Shown here one piece after another: positions 1-9,434 of a stretch of DNA of 43,025 nt. The notes under the pieces are model-generated. The model was not told the origin of the DNA, did not search any database, and saw only the letters and a program-made list of their open reading frames with translations. The stretch is from the NCBI GenBank assembly GCA_017517385.1, contig JAFWZG010000024.1:1-43025 (forward strand), written 5' to 3'. The first letter of the stretch is position 1, and every line of letters begins with the position of its first letter. Position numbers and translations under genes: made by a program. The DNA comes from Akkermansia sp. Lineage in GTDB: Bacteria > Verrucomicrobiota > Verrucomicrobiia > Verrucomicrobiales > Akkermansiaceae.

Positions 1-139
1 AGGGTATCCGGCGAGGAGAGATAAAAGAGTTGCGGCAGGAACATTAGCTCCGGGACCAATCACACGCCGAGAAACCGCCGTATGCCATAAATGGCACGTA
101 CGGTGGTGTGAGAGGGGGACGAAAGTCCCCCTACTCGAT
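1..139 (+). mobile_element. 3' end of a group II intron (domains V and VI)
   Basis: Bases 74-107 fold into a 34-base domain V: a 9-bp lower stem (74-82 with 99-107), a two-base CG bulge at 97-98, a 5-bp upper stem (83-87 with 92-96) and a TAAA tetraloop at 88-91. The catalytic triad position reads CGC (76-78 region), as known for group IIC introns, rather than the usual AGC. Bases 110-136 form domain VI: GAG/CTC plus an 8-bp stem (113-120 with 125-132) closed by a GAAA loop, with an unpaired A at 133 as the candidate branch point. The intron then ends at about GAT, 139, so the A lies seven bases from the 3' end, as expected. Bases 1-73 would be domain IV or the end of the intron-encoded protein; no convincing reverse transcriptase residue string is visible there. 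The intron body is outside the window. Confidence 0.85.
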
Positions 140-163
140 TTTAGGGGGGTGCACACGTGGCGC

Positions 164-2200
164 TTAGTTCTGCCACTGCCTCAGGCGTTCCAGCATGGCC
201 GGCGTGATATCATCATCACAGAAGAGGCCGATGCCGGCGGGTGAGGTGTTGCGCAGGCGCTCCAGCTCGGCTGGGAGGCTTTCAGCAGTGGAGTCCGGCA
301 AGTGAATGCCGGGGGCAAGGGGAATGCGCTGCTGAGTTTGTTCGGCGGCATCTGCTGCGCGGGCCGTGGCCCATTCTGAGGGCTCATTGTAGAAGGAGTG
401 GTAAAGCATGGGCAGGGCAAGGTCCAGCCGGAACTGCTGCCAGTCTTGGCGTACGAGCCGGGAGGCTATCTGTGGGGTGGGGAATACAGCACAGGCCGCA
501 CGCAGGTTATGGCTGCGGATGCGCTCACAAAGCGCGTTCGCTACATGGGCCACGCTCTGCAGGCGGAACTCTCTCCAGTCCGCATCCTCATCCGCCGCTT
601 CGGCCACATCTCGCCCGTAAGCGCGGCGGAAGGCATTGCGGCAGCGCTCGCAGTAGCAGTAGTCATACTCAGGCAGTTCCTGGCTCATGTCCAGCCCGTA
701 TTTTCTCCACAGGCCGCGGGGGAGGATGACATCCGGCATGCGGAGGTAATCCAGCTGGATGCCGGTGAGGCCCGGTATAGCGGCGAGCGCGTCCACCTGA
801 GCGAGCAGATGGGAAAGCGCTTCTGCGTTATTCGGGCAGAGGAACTGGTAATACTCCACGAAGGGGCGGTCTTCCGGGGCATGGCAGGAGAGGCCGTGGC
901 GGTTCACTGCGTACCAGTCCGGGTGCTGCAGGGCGGTAGTATCACCGGGGCGGTTCAGTGCCCAGAGCCAGGCGTACACCTGAAGGCCCTGAGCATGGGC
1001 AATGGGGGTGAGGTGGGCGAGCTGCTCCGTATTGCCGCCGATGATGACGGCGTATATGCCGGCCTCCGCCAGCTTGGCGAAGTGCTGCTGCCACCACGCT
1101 GTATCCCCCACATGCTTGCCACCTTGTACCCAGAGATAAAGCGGTGTGCGTTTTTCATCCGGCGGGGTGATGGTGAGGTGGGAGCTGCTGTCCAGCGTGA
1201 GTTTTGTGCCATCGCTTGCCGTGCTTGTGGCTGCGAAATACTGCTGAGAGGTGAAGAGGGGTGTGACTCCGCTGGTGTTCAGTGTGGAAGAGAAGTGCCC
1301 GTGCTCTGCGCGGTGAGCCAGCTGGGCGTTATAATAGGCGAAAAGACGGCGCTGAGCATTGTCCGGGGCCGGTACGGGCATGCTTTCAAACCCGCTGCCC
1401 GCCGGGCGCTCGCTCAGGCGCACATAGCCCCAGAATTCAGGGCAGTGGATGTTAATGACGCCTGTAGGAGCCCACACATGATTGCTTTCCGGCAGGGGGG
1501 AGCCGTCCTCAGCGGTGAGCTTGCTGTAGCCGCAGGGAGACGTGGCATCAGCCTGCACGCGCCAGTTCACGCGGGAGAAGTTCATGCGCAGGGTGGTACC
1601 GGCTGCGGGCGGTGAGCAGCGGCGGGGCTGGGCGGAATGCCCCGTGATGCTGCTCCATGGAATGGCGAACTCCACGCTCCAGCCTTCATCCGTATCCTCC
1701 GGGTTATTCAGGGTGCCACGCAGGTGTACAGCACTTTTCAGACCGGGTATGTTCCAGTCATGCAGGGCCTGATTAGCTGTGCGATAAGGGGCGGTGAGGA
1801 AGAGGTCCCACACGGTGTTCAGGGCGTTTATTTCAATCTCCTGATAATCACGCCCATCGCCGTCCGCATCTATGAATACCTCGAAATCCGGGTCGTGGTA
1901 AATGACGGAATCACGCTCGCGCAGCGTGGCCCACAGGTGCGACTCTTTCATGTCAGCCAGCACGTAAAGGTACTCGTCATCCCAGAGCATGCGCACCACT
2001 GTTTCATCCGCGATAGCCGGGCCCTCTATATCTCTGAGCGGGCTCAGGCGCATAGCTTGCTGCCAAGTGGATTCATCACCACGGCCATCAATCGTGAGGG
2101 GGGCAGCGGCTCTTTGGCACACGTAGGTGGGAGGGGCAGGGGGCGGCTCAGCCGCACAGAGACTACTTATCAGAAGAACGGGCAACAGGTATTTCCTCAT
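164..2200 (-). CDS. secreted glycoside hydrolase-like protein with CBM9-like domain
   Basis: A 678-residue exported protein. I chose the ATG at 2200, not the upstream in-frame TTG, because it begins a clean signal peptide (MRKYLLPVLLISSLCAAEP). Residues about 25-265 resemble the CBM9-like/DOMON beta-sandwich found at the front of many carbohydrate-active enzymes (TIDGRGDESTW; a Trp- and Asp-rich core). Residues about 340-660 resemble the GHL10/DUF187 glycoside-hydrolase-like TIM barrel: PLYLWVQGG start, AGIYAVIIGG, and GIQLDYLRMP, where the Asp is a plausible catalytic residue. A CYCERCRNAF cysteine cluster is also typical of this group. Substrate unknown; probably a polysaccharide processed in the periplasm or outside the cell. 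The gene is the last minus-strand gene before the group II intron end, on the opposite strand to the intron. Confidence 0.75.
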   Translation of the reverse strand: MRKYLLPVLLISSLCAAEPPPAPPTYVCQRAAAPLTIDGRGDESTWQQAMRLSPLRDIEGPAIADETVVRMLWDDEYLYVLADMKESHLWATLRERDSVIYHDPDFEVFIDADGDGRDYQEIEINALNTVWDLFLTAPYRTANQALHDWNIPGLKSAVHLRGTLNNPEDTDEGWSVEFAIPWSSITGHSAQPRRCSPPAAGTTLRMNFSRVNWRVQADATSPCGYSKLTAEDGSPLPESNHVWAPTGVINIHCPEFWGYVRLSERPAGSGFESMPVPAPDNAQRRLFAYYNAQLAHRAEHGHFSSTLNTSGVTPLFTSQQYFAATSTASDGTKLTLDSSSHLTITPPDEKRTPLYLWVQGGKHVGDTAWWQQHFAKLAEAGIYAVIIGGNTEQLAHLTPIAHAQGLQVYAWLWALNRPGDTTALQHPDWYAVNRHGLSCHAPEDRPFVEYYQFLCPNNAEALSHLLAQVDALAAIPGLTGIQLDYLRMPDVILPRGLWRKYGLDMSQELPEYDYCYCERCRNAFRRAYGRDVAEAADEDADWREFRLQSVAHVANALCERIRSHNLRAACAVFPTPQIASRLVRQDWQQFRLDLALPMLYHSFYNEPSEWATARAADAAEQTQQRIPLAPGIHLPDSTAESLPAELERLRNTSPAGIGLFCDDDITPAMLERLRQWQN

Positions 2201-2245
2201 GCCGCATTGATAACATATTTTTCCCGCCAAGAGAAGAAAAAATGC

Positions 2246-3337
2246 TCAGGCTGTCAGGGTGACTACGAGTTTGTGGAGGATATCGCGGTCATCCAGCTGG
2301 GTGGAGACGAGCTGGCGATCCGCCGTGGCGCAGGCCTGCAAATCCTTGCGGGCTTTTTTCAGGGTGAGCTTGCCACAGGTGCGGGCGGCATTGAAAAGAG
2401 CGTAGGCGTTCGGAGTGCCGTCTTTCTTCAGGGGAAGTATTTTGCGGTCCGAGGGCAGGAGCTTGCCGAGGGCTGTTTCAAAGCTGCGGTAGTTATTTGC
2501 GTCGATGCCGAAGGAATCCATGAGGAGGCGGGCGCAGAAGCGGTTCCTGACGGTGGGGACGATGGCGGCACGCATAATGGTGACAGCGGCTTCGCCATGC
2601 TCCAGCTGCTCATTGATGAGGCGCACGGCCAGTCGGCAGTCGCTCTGCTCAATGGCTCGAGAAATCTCGAAGATAACGCCGTTTCTCGATACGGCCACCA
2701 TGAGGTCCACATCCTGCATGCTTACGCGGCGGCGATCCGGCCCGAGGTAGACATCTATCTTGGCTAACTCATTACCAATCTGGCGGGTGCTTTCGTTGAC
2801 GCGGTGCACGAACAAATCCAGCGCATCATTATCGAAGGTAAGCCCGAGGGGCTTGGCCATACGCATGGTGAGGGCAGCTACCTCACTTTCCCAGCCGGGT
2901 TTGGTGATGTCAATCTTGGTGAATTCTTTCACCTGAGCCACTGTACCGAGCTTCTTGAAGAAGGAGCGGCGTTTATCCATCTCAGCACTGCTGAGGATGA
3001 AGTAGGTGTCAAAGGGCAGATTACTCAACACGTTCAGCAGGTCTTCCATGGCCTCCTGTACAGCCTCACTGCGGGCACCGGAGGGGGTGTCGGCCAGGAA
3101 GTTCACGCCTTTGAGCCAGATGACTTTCCGCCCGCCGAACATGTTCATCATCTGCAGGCCGGAGATGGCTCGGCGTATGAGCTCCACGGCTTCATCCGCT
3201 GTGGCGGCGGTGCCGTCTATCGTTTCATCACCCCAGCCGTCACCGCCGGCTGAGAGTTCTGCAGCGCATTTGGACGCCGCACTGCCTGCGGCTCCTTCAT
3301 CACTGCCGAAAAAAACGAAACTGCTTGCCTCTGCCAT
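2246..3337 (-). CDS. holA: DNA polymerase III subunit delta
   Basis: A 363-residue cytoplasmic protein matching HolA, the clamp-loader delta subunit that opens the beta sliding clamp. What is seen: an N-terminal fold starting with FVFFGSDEG, the RRAISGLQMMNMFGGRKVIW segment typical of the clamp-contact region, a middle stretch DTYFILSSAEMDKRRSFFKK, and the C-terminal all-helical domain (GNELAKIDVYLG, then VRNRFCARLLMD). It has no Walker A motif, which is normal for delta, the non-ATPase clamp-loader subunit. Length fits the family (about 340 residues). Its own promoter lies immediately upstream and the predicted 5' leader is only a few bases. The gene sits 45 bases upstream of the GH-like gene on the same strand. 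Confidence 0.92.
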   Translation of the reverse strand: MAEASSFVFFGSDEGAAGSAASKCAAELSAGGDGWGDETIDGTAATADEAVELIRRAISGLQMMNMFGGRKVIWLKGVNFLADTPSGARSEAVQEAMEDLLNVLSNLPFDTYFILSSAEMDKRRSFFKKLGTVAQVKEFTKIDITKPGWESEVAALTMRMAKPLGLTFDNDALDLFVHRVNESTRQIGNELAKIDVYLGPDRRRVSMQDVDLMVAVSRNGVIFEISRAIEQSDCRLAVRLINEQLEHGEAAVTIMRAAIVPTVRNRFCARLLMDSFGIDANNYRSFETALGKLLPSDRKILPLKKDGTPNAYALFNAARTCGKLTLKKARKDLQACATADRQLVSTQLDDRDILHKLVVTLTA

Positions 3338-3348
3338 ATACGCCCTGC

Positions 3349-3377
3349 ATTATGGCAGAAAATCAGCGTGAAGTCAA
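3349..3377 (-). promoter_or_regulatory. sigma70-like promoter of holA
   Basis: On the minus strand: -35 TTGACT (3377-3372), 17-base spacer, -10 CATAAT (3354-3349). Only 11 bases separate the -10 box from the holA ATG at 3337, so the leader should be about 4-5 bases. The -35 box lies inside a perfect palindrome at 3372-3386 (AGTCAAA, C, TTTGACT), which could be an operator. Confidence 0.7.
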
Positions 3378-3396
3378 ACTTTGACTGCGTCAGGAA

Positions 3397-3446
3397 GTAA
3401 AGCAAAGCCGGCGATTCTCTGAGGGGAGAGAATCGCCGGGCTTTGT
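3397..3446 (-). terminator. Rho-independent-like terminator downstream of clpB
   Basis: Read on the minus strand, 3446-3427 pairs with 3420-3401: 13 continuous base pairs (AGAGAATCGCCGG), one bulged G, then 5 more, with a 6-base loop. A T-rich tail follows (TTTGCTTTACTT). It begins 12 bases after the clpB stop codon and separates clpB from the holA promoter. Confidence 0.8.
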
Positions 3447-3457
3447 TTAGGGGTGTG

Positions 3458-6034
3458 TTATCGCATGATGATACTGTCCCCTTCAGCATCCACGAGGATG
3501 GTGCTGCCCTCGGGGTATTTGCCACCGAGAATGGCGAGGCTGAGCGGGTCCAGAATATCACGCTGGATGGCTCGCTTGAGCGGACGGGCGCCGTATACGG
3601 GGTCATAGCCGTGGGCCGCTACGAGCTCCGTGGCAGCGGGGGTGAGCTCCAGCTTGAGGCCGCGGTCTGCGAGGCGCTTGCGGACGCGCTCCAGCTGGAT
3701 ATCCACGATGCGGGCGAGGTCTTCTTTCTGCAGGCGGTCGAAGATGATGATATCATCCACGCGGTTCAGGAACTCGGGGCGGAAGTGGCCGCGGAGGGCG
3801 TTCAACGCTTTTTCGTTGCGGGCGGTGGCATCACTTTCCGCAAGGATGAATTGGGAGCCGATGTTACTCGTCATGATGAGTACCGTGTTCGTGAAGTCCA
3901 CCGTGCGCCCTTGACCATCCGTGATTCGGCCATCATCCAGCACTTGCAGCAGCACGTTGAAGACGTCCGGGTGAGCTTTTTCGATTTCATCGAAAAGTAC
4001 CACGCTGTATGGTCTGCGGCGTACGGCTTCCGTCAGCTGACCGCCCTCATCATAGCCCACATATCCGGGAGGCGCTCCGATGAGGCGGGACACGCTGTGC
4101 TTTTCCATGTACTCCGACATGTCAATGCGTACCATGGCAGCTTCATCATCAAAGAGGAACTCCGCAAGAGCCTTAGCCAGCTCGGTTTTGCCCACACCGG
4201 TGGGGCCTAGGAAGATGAAGGAGCCCAGCGGGCGGTTTTCATCCTGCAGGCCGGCGCGAGAGCGGCGGACGGCATCTGCCACGGCCTTCACTGCATCCTG
4301 CTGGCCGATGAGGCGGGCGCCGAGGCGTTCCTCCATGTGCAGGAGCTTTTCTCGCTCACCTTCGGCAAGGCGGGCTGCGGGAATGCCGGTCCACGTGGAG
4401 ACCACTTTAGCGATATCGCTTTCCGTGACCTCTTCCTTCAGCAGGCCTTCGCCGCTCTCCTGTAGGCGGAGCAGGGCGGTGCGTGCCTCGGCAGCGGCTT
4501 TTTCTACGGCGGGGATTTCACCGTAGAGAATCTCGGATGCTCGTGCGAGGTCGCCCCGGCGCTGGGCTTGTTCAGCCTCGGTGCGCAGGGTGTCTATCTT
4601 CTGCTGCGCATCGCGGGCGCTGCTTACCACCTCTTTCTCACTCTTCCACTGGGCTATCATGGCGTCCACTTTTTCCTTGGTGTCAGCCAGCTCGTGGGTG
4701 ATTTTTTCGAGGCGCTGTTTGGAGTCTGCGTCTTTTTCTTTGGCGAGGGCCTGGCGTTCCATTTCCAGCTGCATGGCGGTGCGGTTCAGCTCATCAATTT
4801 CAGCGGGCATACTGTCCAGCTCTATTTTGAGGCGTGCAGCGGCTTCGTCCACGAGGTCTACGGCCTTGTCCGGCAGGAAGCGGTCCGAGATGTAGCGGTT
4901 GCTCAAGGTGGCGGCGGCCACGAGGGCGCTATCGGTGATATGCACGCCATGGTGCACTTCATAGCGCTCTTTCAGGCCGCGGAGAATGGCGATGGTATCC
5001 TCCACGCTTGGTTCTGCCACATACACGGGCTGGAAGCGGCGCTCCAGAGCGGCGTCCTTCTCGATGTATTTGCGGTATTCATCCAGCGTGGTGGCACCGA
5101 TGGTGCGCAGCTCACCGCGGGCCAGCGCGGGTTTCAGGAGGTTGGCAGCGTCCATGCTACCTTCGCCGCCTGCACCGGCACCCACGAGGGTGTGCAGCTC
5201 ATCAATGAAGAGGATGATTTCCCCGTTGGAGGAAGTGACCTCTTTAATGAAGGCTTTCAGACGCTCCTCGAACTCACCGCGGTACTTGGCACCGGCCAGC
5301 ATGGAGCCGATGTTCAGGCTCACCAAGCGCTTGCCTTGCATGCTGTCAGGCACATCACCATCCACAATGCGGCGGGCCAGCCCTTCCGCAATGGCTGTTT
5401 TACCCACGCCGGGCTCACCGATGAGCACAGGGTTATTCTTGGTGCGGCGTGAGAGGATTTGCAGCACGCGGCGAATCTCGCTGTCTCGGCCGATGACGGG
5501 GTCAATCTTTCCCTGACGGGCGCGAGCTGTCAGGTCAGTGCCGTATTTTTCGAGCGTTTCGTATTTTTCTTCCGGGTTCTGGTCCGTGATACGCTGGTTG
5601 CCACGCACTTCCTTGAGGGCCTGCAGGTAGCGCTCCTGGGTGAGTCCGCACTTTTCCAGTACGCGACGGAGCTCCGGCTCTGCCTCCAGTATGCCGAGCA
5701 CCACATGCTCTACGCTCAGGAAATCATCCTTCATGCGCTTGCGCTGCTCTTCGGCGGCGGTCAGGCACTTATCCAGCTCCGGGCCGATACCAGGTGCCGA
5801 GGCCACCGCTCCGTTCTGGCGGGGCTTGCGTGCTAACTCTTCTTGCAGAGCGCGTGTCAGTACGTCCGTATCTGTACCGGCTTTTTTCAGTACAGAGGAG
5901 AGCACACCGCCCTCCTGCTGCACAAGTGCCAGAAGCAGCTCTGCAGGGTATATCTGGGCGCGGCCGCCATTCGCAGCATTTTTCTGCGATGCCTGCAGCG
6001 CCTCCATCAGTTTTGTCGTCAGGTTGTTGTTCAT
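3458..6034 (-). CDS. clpB: ATP-dependent disaggregase ClpB
   Basis: An 858-residue Hsp100 AAA+ chaperone that threads aggregated proteins through its hexameric pore with DnaK. Start chosen at 6034 ([14 protein letters not shown]) because homologs begin with this N-domain helix and because the promoter -10 box ends 10 bases upstream; an upstream in-frame start would overlap the promoter. Domains: Clp N repeat region 1-145; first AAA with Walker A GEPGVGKT at 206-213 and Walker B ILFIDELH; a long coiled middle domain rich in Glu, Lys and Arg at about 405-525, which distinguishes ClpB from ClpA/ClpX; second AAA with GPTGVGKTE near 606-614, GYVGYDEGG pore-loop region and [11 protein letters not shown]. 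No ClpP-docking IGF/L loop was seen. It is a single-gene unit between its own promoter and terminator. Confidence 0.96.
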   Translation of the reverse strand: MNNNLTTKLMEALQASQKNAANGGRAQIYPAELLLALVQQEGGVLSSVLKKAGTDTDVLTRALQEELARKPRQNGAVASAPGIGPELDKCLTAAEEQRKRMKDDFLSVEHVVLGILEAEPELRRVLEKCGLTQERYLQALKEVRGNQRITDQNPEEKYETLEKYGTDLTARARQGKIDPVIGRDSEIRRVLQILSRRTKNNPVLIGEPGVGKTAIAEGLARRIVDGDVPDSMQGKRLVSLNIGSMLAGAKYRGEFEERLKAFIKEVTSSNGEIILFIDELHTLVGAGAGGEGSMDAANLLKPALARGELRTIGATTLDEYRKYIEKDAALERRFQPVYVAEPSVEDTIAILRGLKERYEVHHGVHITDSALVAAATLSNRYISDRFLPDKAVDLVDEAAARLKIELDSMPAEIDELNRTAMQLEMERQALAKEKDADSKQRLEKITHELADTKEKVDAMIAQWKSEKEVVSSARDAQQKIDTLRTEAEQAQRRGDLARASEILYGEIPAVEKAAAEARTALLRLQESGEGLLKEEVTESDIAKVVSTWTGIPAARLAEGEREKLLHMEERLGARLIGQQDAVKAVADAVRRSRAGLQDENRPLGSFIFLGPTGVGKTELAKALAEFLFDDEAAMVRIDMSEYMEKHSVSRLIGAPPGYVGYDEGGQLTEAVRRRPYSVVLFDEIEKAHPDVFNVLLQVLDDGRITDGQGRTVDFTNTVLIMTSNIGSQFILAESDATARNEKALNALRGHFRPEFLNRVDDIIIFDRLQKEDLARIVDIQLERVRKRLADRGLKLELTPAATELVAAHGYDPVYGARPLKRAIQRDILDPLSLAILGGKYPEGSTILVDAEGDSIIMR

Positions 6035-6044
6035 CTTGGTGATT

Positions 6045-6073
6045 ATGATACACCATTCCTTCGCTTTGTTCAA
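6045..6073 (-). promoter_or_regulatory. promoter of clpB
   Basis: Minus strand: -35 TTGAAC (6073-6068), 17-base spacer, -10 TATCAT (6050-6045). The clpB ATG follows 10 bases after the -10 box, so the leader is predicted at about 3-4 bases. The -35 TTGAA core is also compatible with a heat-shock sigma factor, but the -10 lacks the CCCCAT signature. No CIRCE element (TTAGCACTC/GAGTGCTAA) is present. Confidence 0.65.
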
Positions 6074-6089
6074 ACAAAATTATGCGAAG
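6059..6089. promoter_or_regulatory. nested inverted repeat over the clpB -35 box (possible operator)
   Basis: Outer arms CTTCGC (6059-6064) and GCGAAG (6084-6089) flank inner arms TTTGTT (6065-6070) and AACAAA (6073-6078). The inner palindrome covers the -35 hexamer. As it lies upstream of the predicted transcript start, it would act as DNA, for example as a repressor site. Function is inferred from position only. Confidence 0.35.
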
Positions 6090-6195
6090 TTGTAAAAAAA
6101 TATTTTGTGAGGCGGAATAAAACTGCTAGACTGCGGGGGAGGGGATTATTGCTTTCTATTTGTGTAAAGGCAAACGTACCCCGGTGCGTAGGCTA

Positions 6196-6251
6196 AAAAA
6201 GGGCTAGGCATCTGCGGCATCATTTTTATGTGCTGCCTGCAGTGCCTAGCC
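6196..6251 (-). terminator. terminator of the large ankyrin gene
   Basis: Arms GGCTAGGCA (6202-6210) and TGCCTAGCC (6243-6251) pair perfectly; inner bases (CTGC..GGCA with TGCC..GCAG) extend the stem to about 17 bp with one bulge. Read on the minus strand it is followed by CCTTTTTT (6203-6196 region), a good U tract, 34 bases after the ankyrin stop codon. Confidence 0.85.
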
Positions 6252-6284
6252 AAAAACATATACGTGATAGTTCCTTCTCTGCGA

Positions 6285-9200
6285 TTAACCAGCCGTTGGC
6301 ATATAGCGTCTCAGCAGGCGCTTCATTAGCCGGTAGTTTTCTTTAGTACAGGCATTGAGCAGCTCCTCTTCCGTTTCGCTGGGGAGAATACCGCTTTCGA
6401 GCATGATTTGAACTAAGGGAAAATCGCCTTCTTGTATGGCCAATATCAGTGGTGTTTGACCGGATTTATCTTTCTTCGTAATATCTGCACCGTATGCTAT
6501 CAAGCTGCGCACTGCGCTTCTTACTGCTTTGTTGCTCGTATGAAGCGGCGTTTGCCCGGCCTGATTAACAGCATTGGGGTCAGCTCCGGCTTGCAGTAAT
6601 ATTTCAGCCAAGGAATTATCATCACTGAAATCAGCGAAGCAAAGGTGCAGTGGTGTGTTTCCTTCTTCATCGCGGGTGTTGAGGTCTGCTCCATGGTCGA
6701 TAAGCAATTGGCACATTTTATTTTGGGTGCCACAGTTCCATTTTGCTGCAATCATCAACAGGGAATTGAGTTGGCTGCTATTGAAGGGGGGATTGATATG
6801 CTCGAGCAATAACCGCATGGGGGTGTCTTCTTTGCATTTGGCGATTTCTTTTGCCAAAGTGTATGCCTCCTCAGGCGTGTCGAGTGGTTTGGCGCCGGCT
6901 TCAATCAGTAATTTTACGACATGTGGTACGTTCCACGAAAGGGCTAAGTGCAGCGGAGTGCTGTTGTTTGAATTGCATACATTTACCGGGGCGCCATGTG
7001 CTATCAGCAGCTCAATAAGCTCAAGGTTCTCGGTGTGGAGGGCGTGGAATAGTAAATCAGAATTATTAACCGTAGCTCCACCTTCGAGTAATATTCGGCT
7101 TTCCTCGGTTAAATTGTTTTTAACTGCCAGTTCGAGGGGTGTTTGTTGTTGTGAATCCACGGAGAGCAGCGTCTCGGGATTGAGTTGTATGATGTGGCGT
7201 ACACATTGTTTGTTTTGGTGTTTAACTGCCAGGTGCAGGGGCGTGCCGTGCTCACTGTAATCCCCCCACGTCAAATTGGCCCCATGTTCCAGCAACAGGT
7301 CGATTAACTGTACAGAGGCGTTGGCCGCGGCATTGTGCAGGGCGGAGCGGGTGTCTTGGTCGTCTGCTATGTATGCACGCACAATTTGAGCGGCCGTAGT
7401 ATTAATTAGGTCGGTGAGTGCTTCCGCTGAGTATGTTCTGCCCAAGGCGCTCAACAACAGGATGAAGTTTTCCTCATTGCCGGATTGGATGGCTTGGTAA
7501 ATCAGCCGTCGGGTATTTTCCTCAGTTGAGGCTACATTAGCTCCAAAGTGGAGTAACAGCTTCAGTATATTGCTGTTGCAGTTTTCTTCGATGGCTGTCA
7601 ACACGGATTCCGTCGCTAAGTAGGTATTGCGCTCGGTTTCGTGGTATTGCTTCATGATGTTATGTGCTAGTGTATAACAGTTGCCGCGAATGGCGGAAAA
7701 TAACACATTCTTGACAACGCTGAAGGGCAGAGGAGTTAGCTTTTCCGCTTCCAACAGCCGCAGAGCACTCTCCCAATTCCCTTGTTCGGCGGCATATTCT
7801 ATGGCTCGCATCCCGGCCTCGTCTTCAAAATCCGTTTCTGCTCCTGCGTCTATCAGTAGTTGTGTGATATCGGCACTTGTGGCATAGAAGAGCGGGGTTC
7901 TTCCCTCGGCGTCGGGCTCGTTCACCTTTGCCCCGCATTGCAACAATACCGGAACGAGTTGGTTATAAAAATGCGATTGCACGTACTCATGAAGTATTGT
8001 GGATGATTTTTCATTCTTTTCGTTTACATCTACCCCTGCTGCTATCAGAATCGGGATGGCCTTCGAAACAAAATCGGTATCATGATATCCCCTTAAGCAG
8101 TAGAACAGTGGATTTTGGTGGTCTTTCGCGATTATGTTCGGGTTTGAATTGAAGCGCAGTAAGATTTCCAGTGCAGTTATGTTGTCGTTGTCAATTGCTT
8201 CGGAAAGCGGGGTGGAATCGAATTCATCGTATGCATTCGGATTATAGCCGGCAGCCAGCAGCTGGCGCATTATTTCCCCGGAACACTGTTGTGTTGCCGG
8301 GAACAGAGCTTCTCCTTTCTCATCGAAAAGACGGGGGTCGCCATTGCTGAATGTCAGCAGCATCTTAGCTGCACCGGCTTGTCCGTCCTTAAGAACATCT
8401 ACCAGTGTTCGGTTGGTGAGTTTTATGCCGAGTCCGTTCTCCAGCAGTTTGCGGATGGCTGAGCGCTCACCCTTCATTGCGTCATGAAGGACGTTCGCTT
8501 CCAATTCTGATTTGTAAGGCTCGGGGACTGCGGCCAGGAGTAGCTCTACAATGTCTGTATGACCGAGTAGTATCGCTTTATCTATAGCGTCATACCCATC
8601 ATTATCGACTATATCGGTTCGGGCTCCGGCGGCCAGTAATTCCCTCACAACATCTGTGGCGCCATTAGCTATCGCGTACATAAGCGGAGAATTATTGGTG
8701 TAAGCCAGCGCGTTGACATCTGCCCCGGCTTCCAGTAGTAATTTCGCGCCTTGCGGATTGTTATACATGCAGATATGGTGCAGTGCCGCTGAACCAAAGT
8801 TTAGTTCTATTCGGTTAACGTCTTTGTCGGCACCATGCTCCAGTAGTTTTCGGAGGATGTGTAGCTTCTCCGGGCTATTAGCATCTTGTAAATAACTTCC
8901 TTCTGCGAACATTGGGACGCAGGCGGAGGCGCCGCTCTCCAGCAAGGCTTGTACTGTTTCCGGTTGATTATTGTTTATAGCTTTTCCTATTGGTGAGTTC
9001 CTGGCCCAGAGCTCTGCCGATTCGGGGTTGGGATTGGCGCCCGCAGCCAGCAGGGCTTTCGCAGCATCGGTGTTGTTGTTAGTAATGGCAACATCCAAGG
9101 GGGTGGGGGAATACTCTATCTCCGTTGTCCACTGGTTGATACCTTCAAAAATTCTGTGGTTGACATCTGAACCGGCTTCGACCAGCAGCGGAATGAGTTC

Positions 9201-9434
9201 TGCGCGATTCAGCGAGGCTGCTAAATGTAGTGCGGTGAAGTGAGTATCTTCTTCGTATTGGTTAGGATTGGCACCGTTGGCGAGTAAGTGGCGAAGGAGT
9301 TCCCCGTTGTTCAGGCGGACGGCTTCGTGCAATGAGCCTGAGCGGTAGTTTGTCTCAGTTGTGGCAGGCGTGAGAGCGGCCTGCACGAGTGCTGATGCTG
9401 CGGCGTGAAAGTTATTGCTATTGGCGGTGTTCAT
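6285..9434 (-). CDS. giant ankyrin-repeat protein (1049 aa), no signal peptide
   Basis: The protein is built almost wholly of about 30 ankyrin repeats of roughly 33 residues, with cores such as TPLHLAVKHQN, LLLEAGADVNA and LLIEHGA/LLIDHGAD-like turns. The N-terminus (MNTANSNNFHAAASALVQ) is not a signal peptide, so it is predicted cytoplasmic unless exported by a specialised route. No catalytic domain, membrane segment or host-targeting tail was seen, so its role is most likely protein binding; partner unknown. The base composition is visibly more A/T-rich than the neighbouring clpB and trmL genes, which may reflect transfer or relaxed selection. It has its own leader with two perfect hairpins and its own terminator. 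Repeat-protein genes like this expand by recombination. A second, secreted ankyrin protein lies at 39145-40125, but the two are not close copies. Confidence 0.9.
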   Translation of the reverse strand: MNTANSNNFHAAASALVQAALTPATTETNYRSGSLHEAVRLNNGELLRHLLANGANPNQYEEDTHFTALHLAASLNRAELIPLLVEAGSDVNHRIFEGINQWTTEIEYSPTPLDVAITNNNTDAAKALLAAGANPNPESAELWARNSPIGKAINNNQPETVQALLESGASACVPMFAEGSYLQDANSPEKLHILRKLLEHGADKDVNRIELNFGSAALHHICMYNNPQGAKLLLEAGADVNALAYTNNSPLMYAIANGATDVVRELLAAGARTDIVDNDGYDAIDKAILLGHTDIVELLLAAVPEPYKSELEANVLHDAMKGERSAIRKLLENGLGIKLTNRTLVDVLKDGQAGAAKMLLTFSNGDPRLFDEKGEALFPATQQCSGEIMRQLLAAGYNPNAYDEFDSTPLSEAIDNDNITALEILLRFNSNPNIIAKDHQNPLFYCLRGYHDTDFVSKAIPILIAAGVDVNEKNEKSSTILHEYVQSHFYNQLVPVLLQCGAKVNEPDAEGRTPLFYATSADITQLLIDAGAETDFEDEAGMRAIEYAAEQGNWESALRLLEAEKLTPLPFSVVKNVLFSAIRGNCYTLAHNIMKQYHETERNTYLATESVLTAIEENCNSNILKLLLHFGANVASTEENTRRLIYQAIQSGNEENFILLLSALGRTYSAEALTDLINTTAAQIVRAYIADDQDTRSALHNAAANASVQLIDLLLEHGANLTWGDYSEHGTPLHLAVKHQNKQCVRHIIQLNPETLLSVDSQQQTPLELAVKNNLTEESRILLEGGATVNNSDLLFHALHTENLELIELLIAHGAPVNVCNSNNSTPLHLALSWNVPHVVKLLIEAGAKPLDTPEEAYTLAKEIAKCKEDTPMRLLLEHINPPFNSSQLNSLLMIAAKWNCGTQNKMCQLLIDHGADLNTRDEEGNTPLHLCFADFSDDNSLAEILLQAGADPNAVNQAGQTPLHTSNKAVRSAVRSLIAYGADITKKDKSGQTPLILAIQEGDFPLVQIMLESGILPSETEEELLNACTKENYRLMKRLLRRYMPTAG

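Noticed and set aside
398..1615. A 405-codon plus-strand frame opposite the glycoside-hydrolase-like gene
   Set aside because: The minus-strand gene has a signal peptide and recognised domains; the plus frame has neither.
6059..6089. CIRCE heat-shock operator upstream of clpB
   Set aside because: The inverted repeat lacks TTAGCACTC/GAGTGCTAA and its 9-base spacing.
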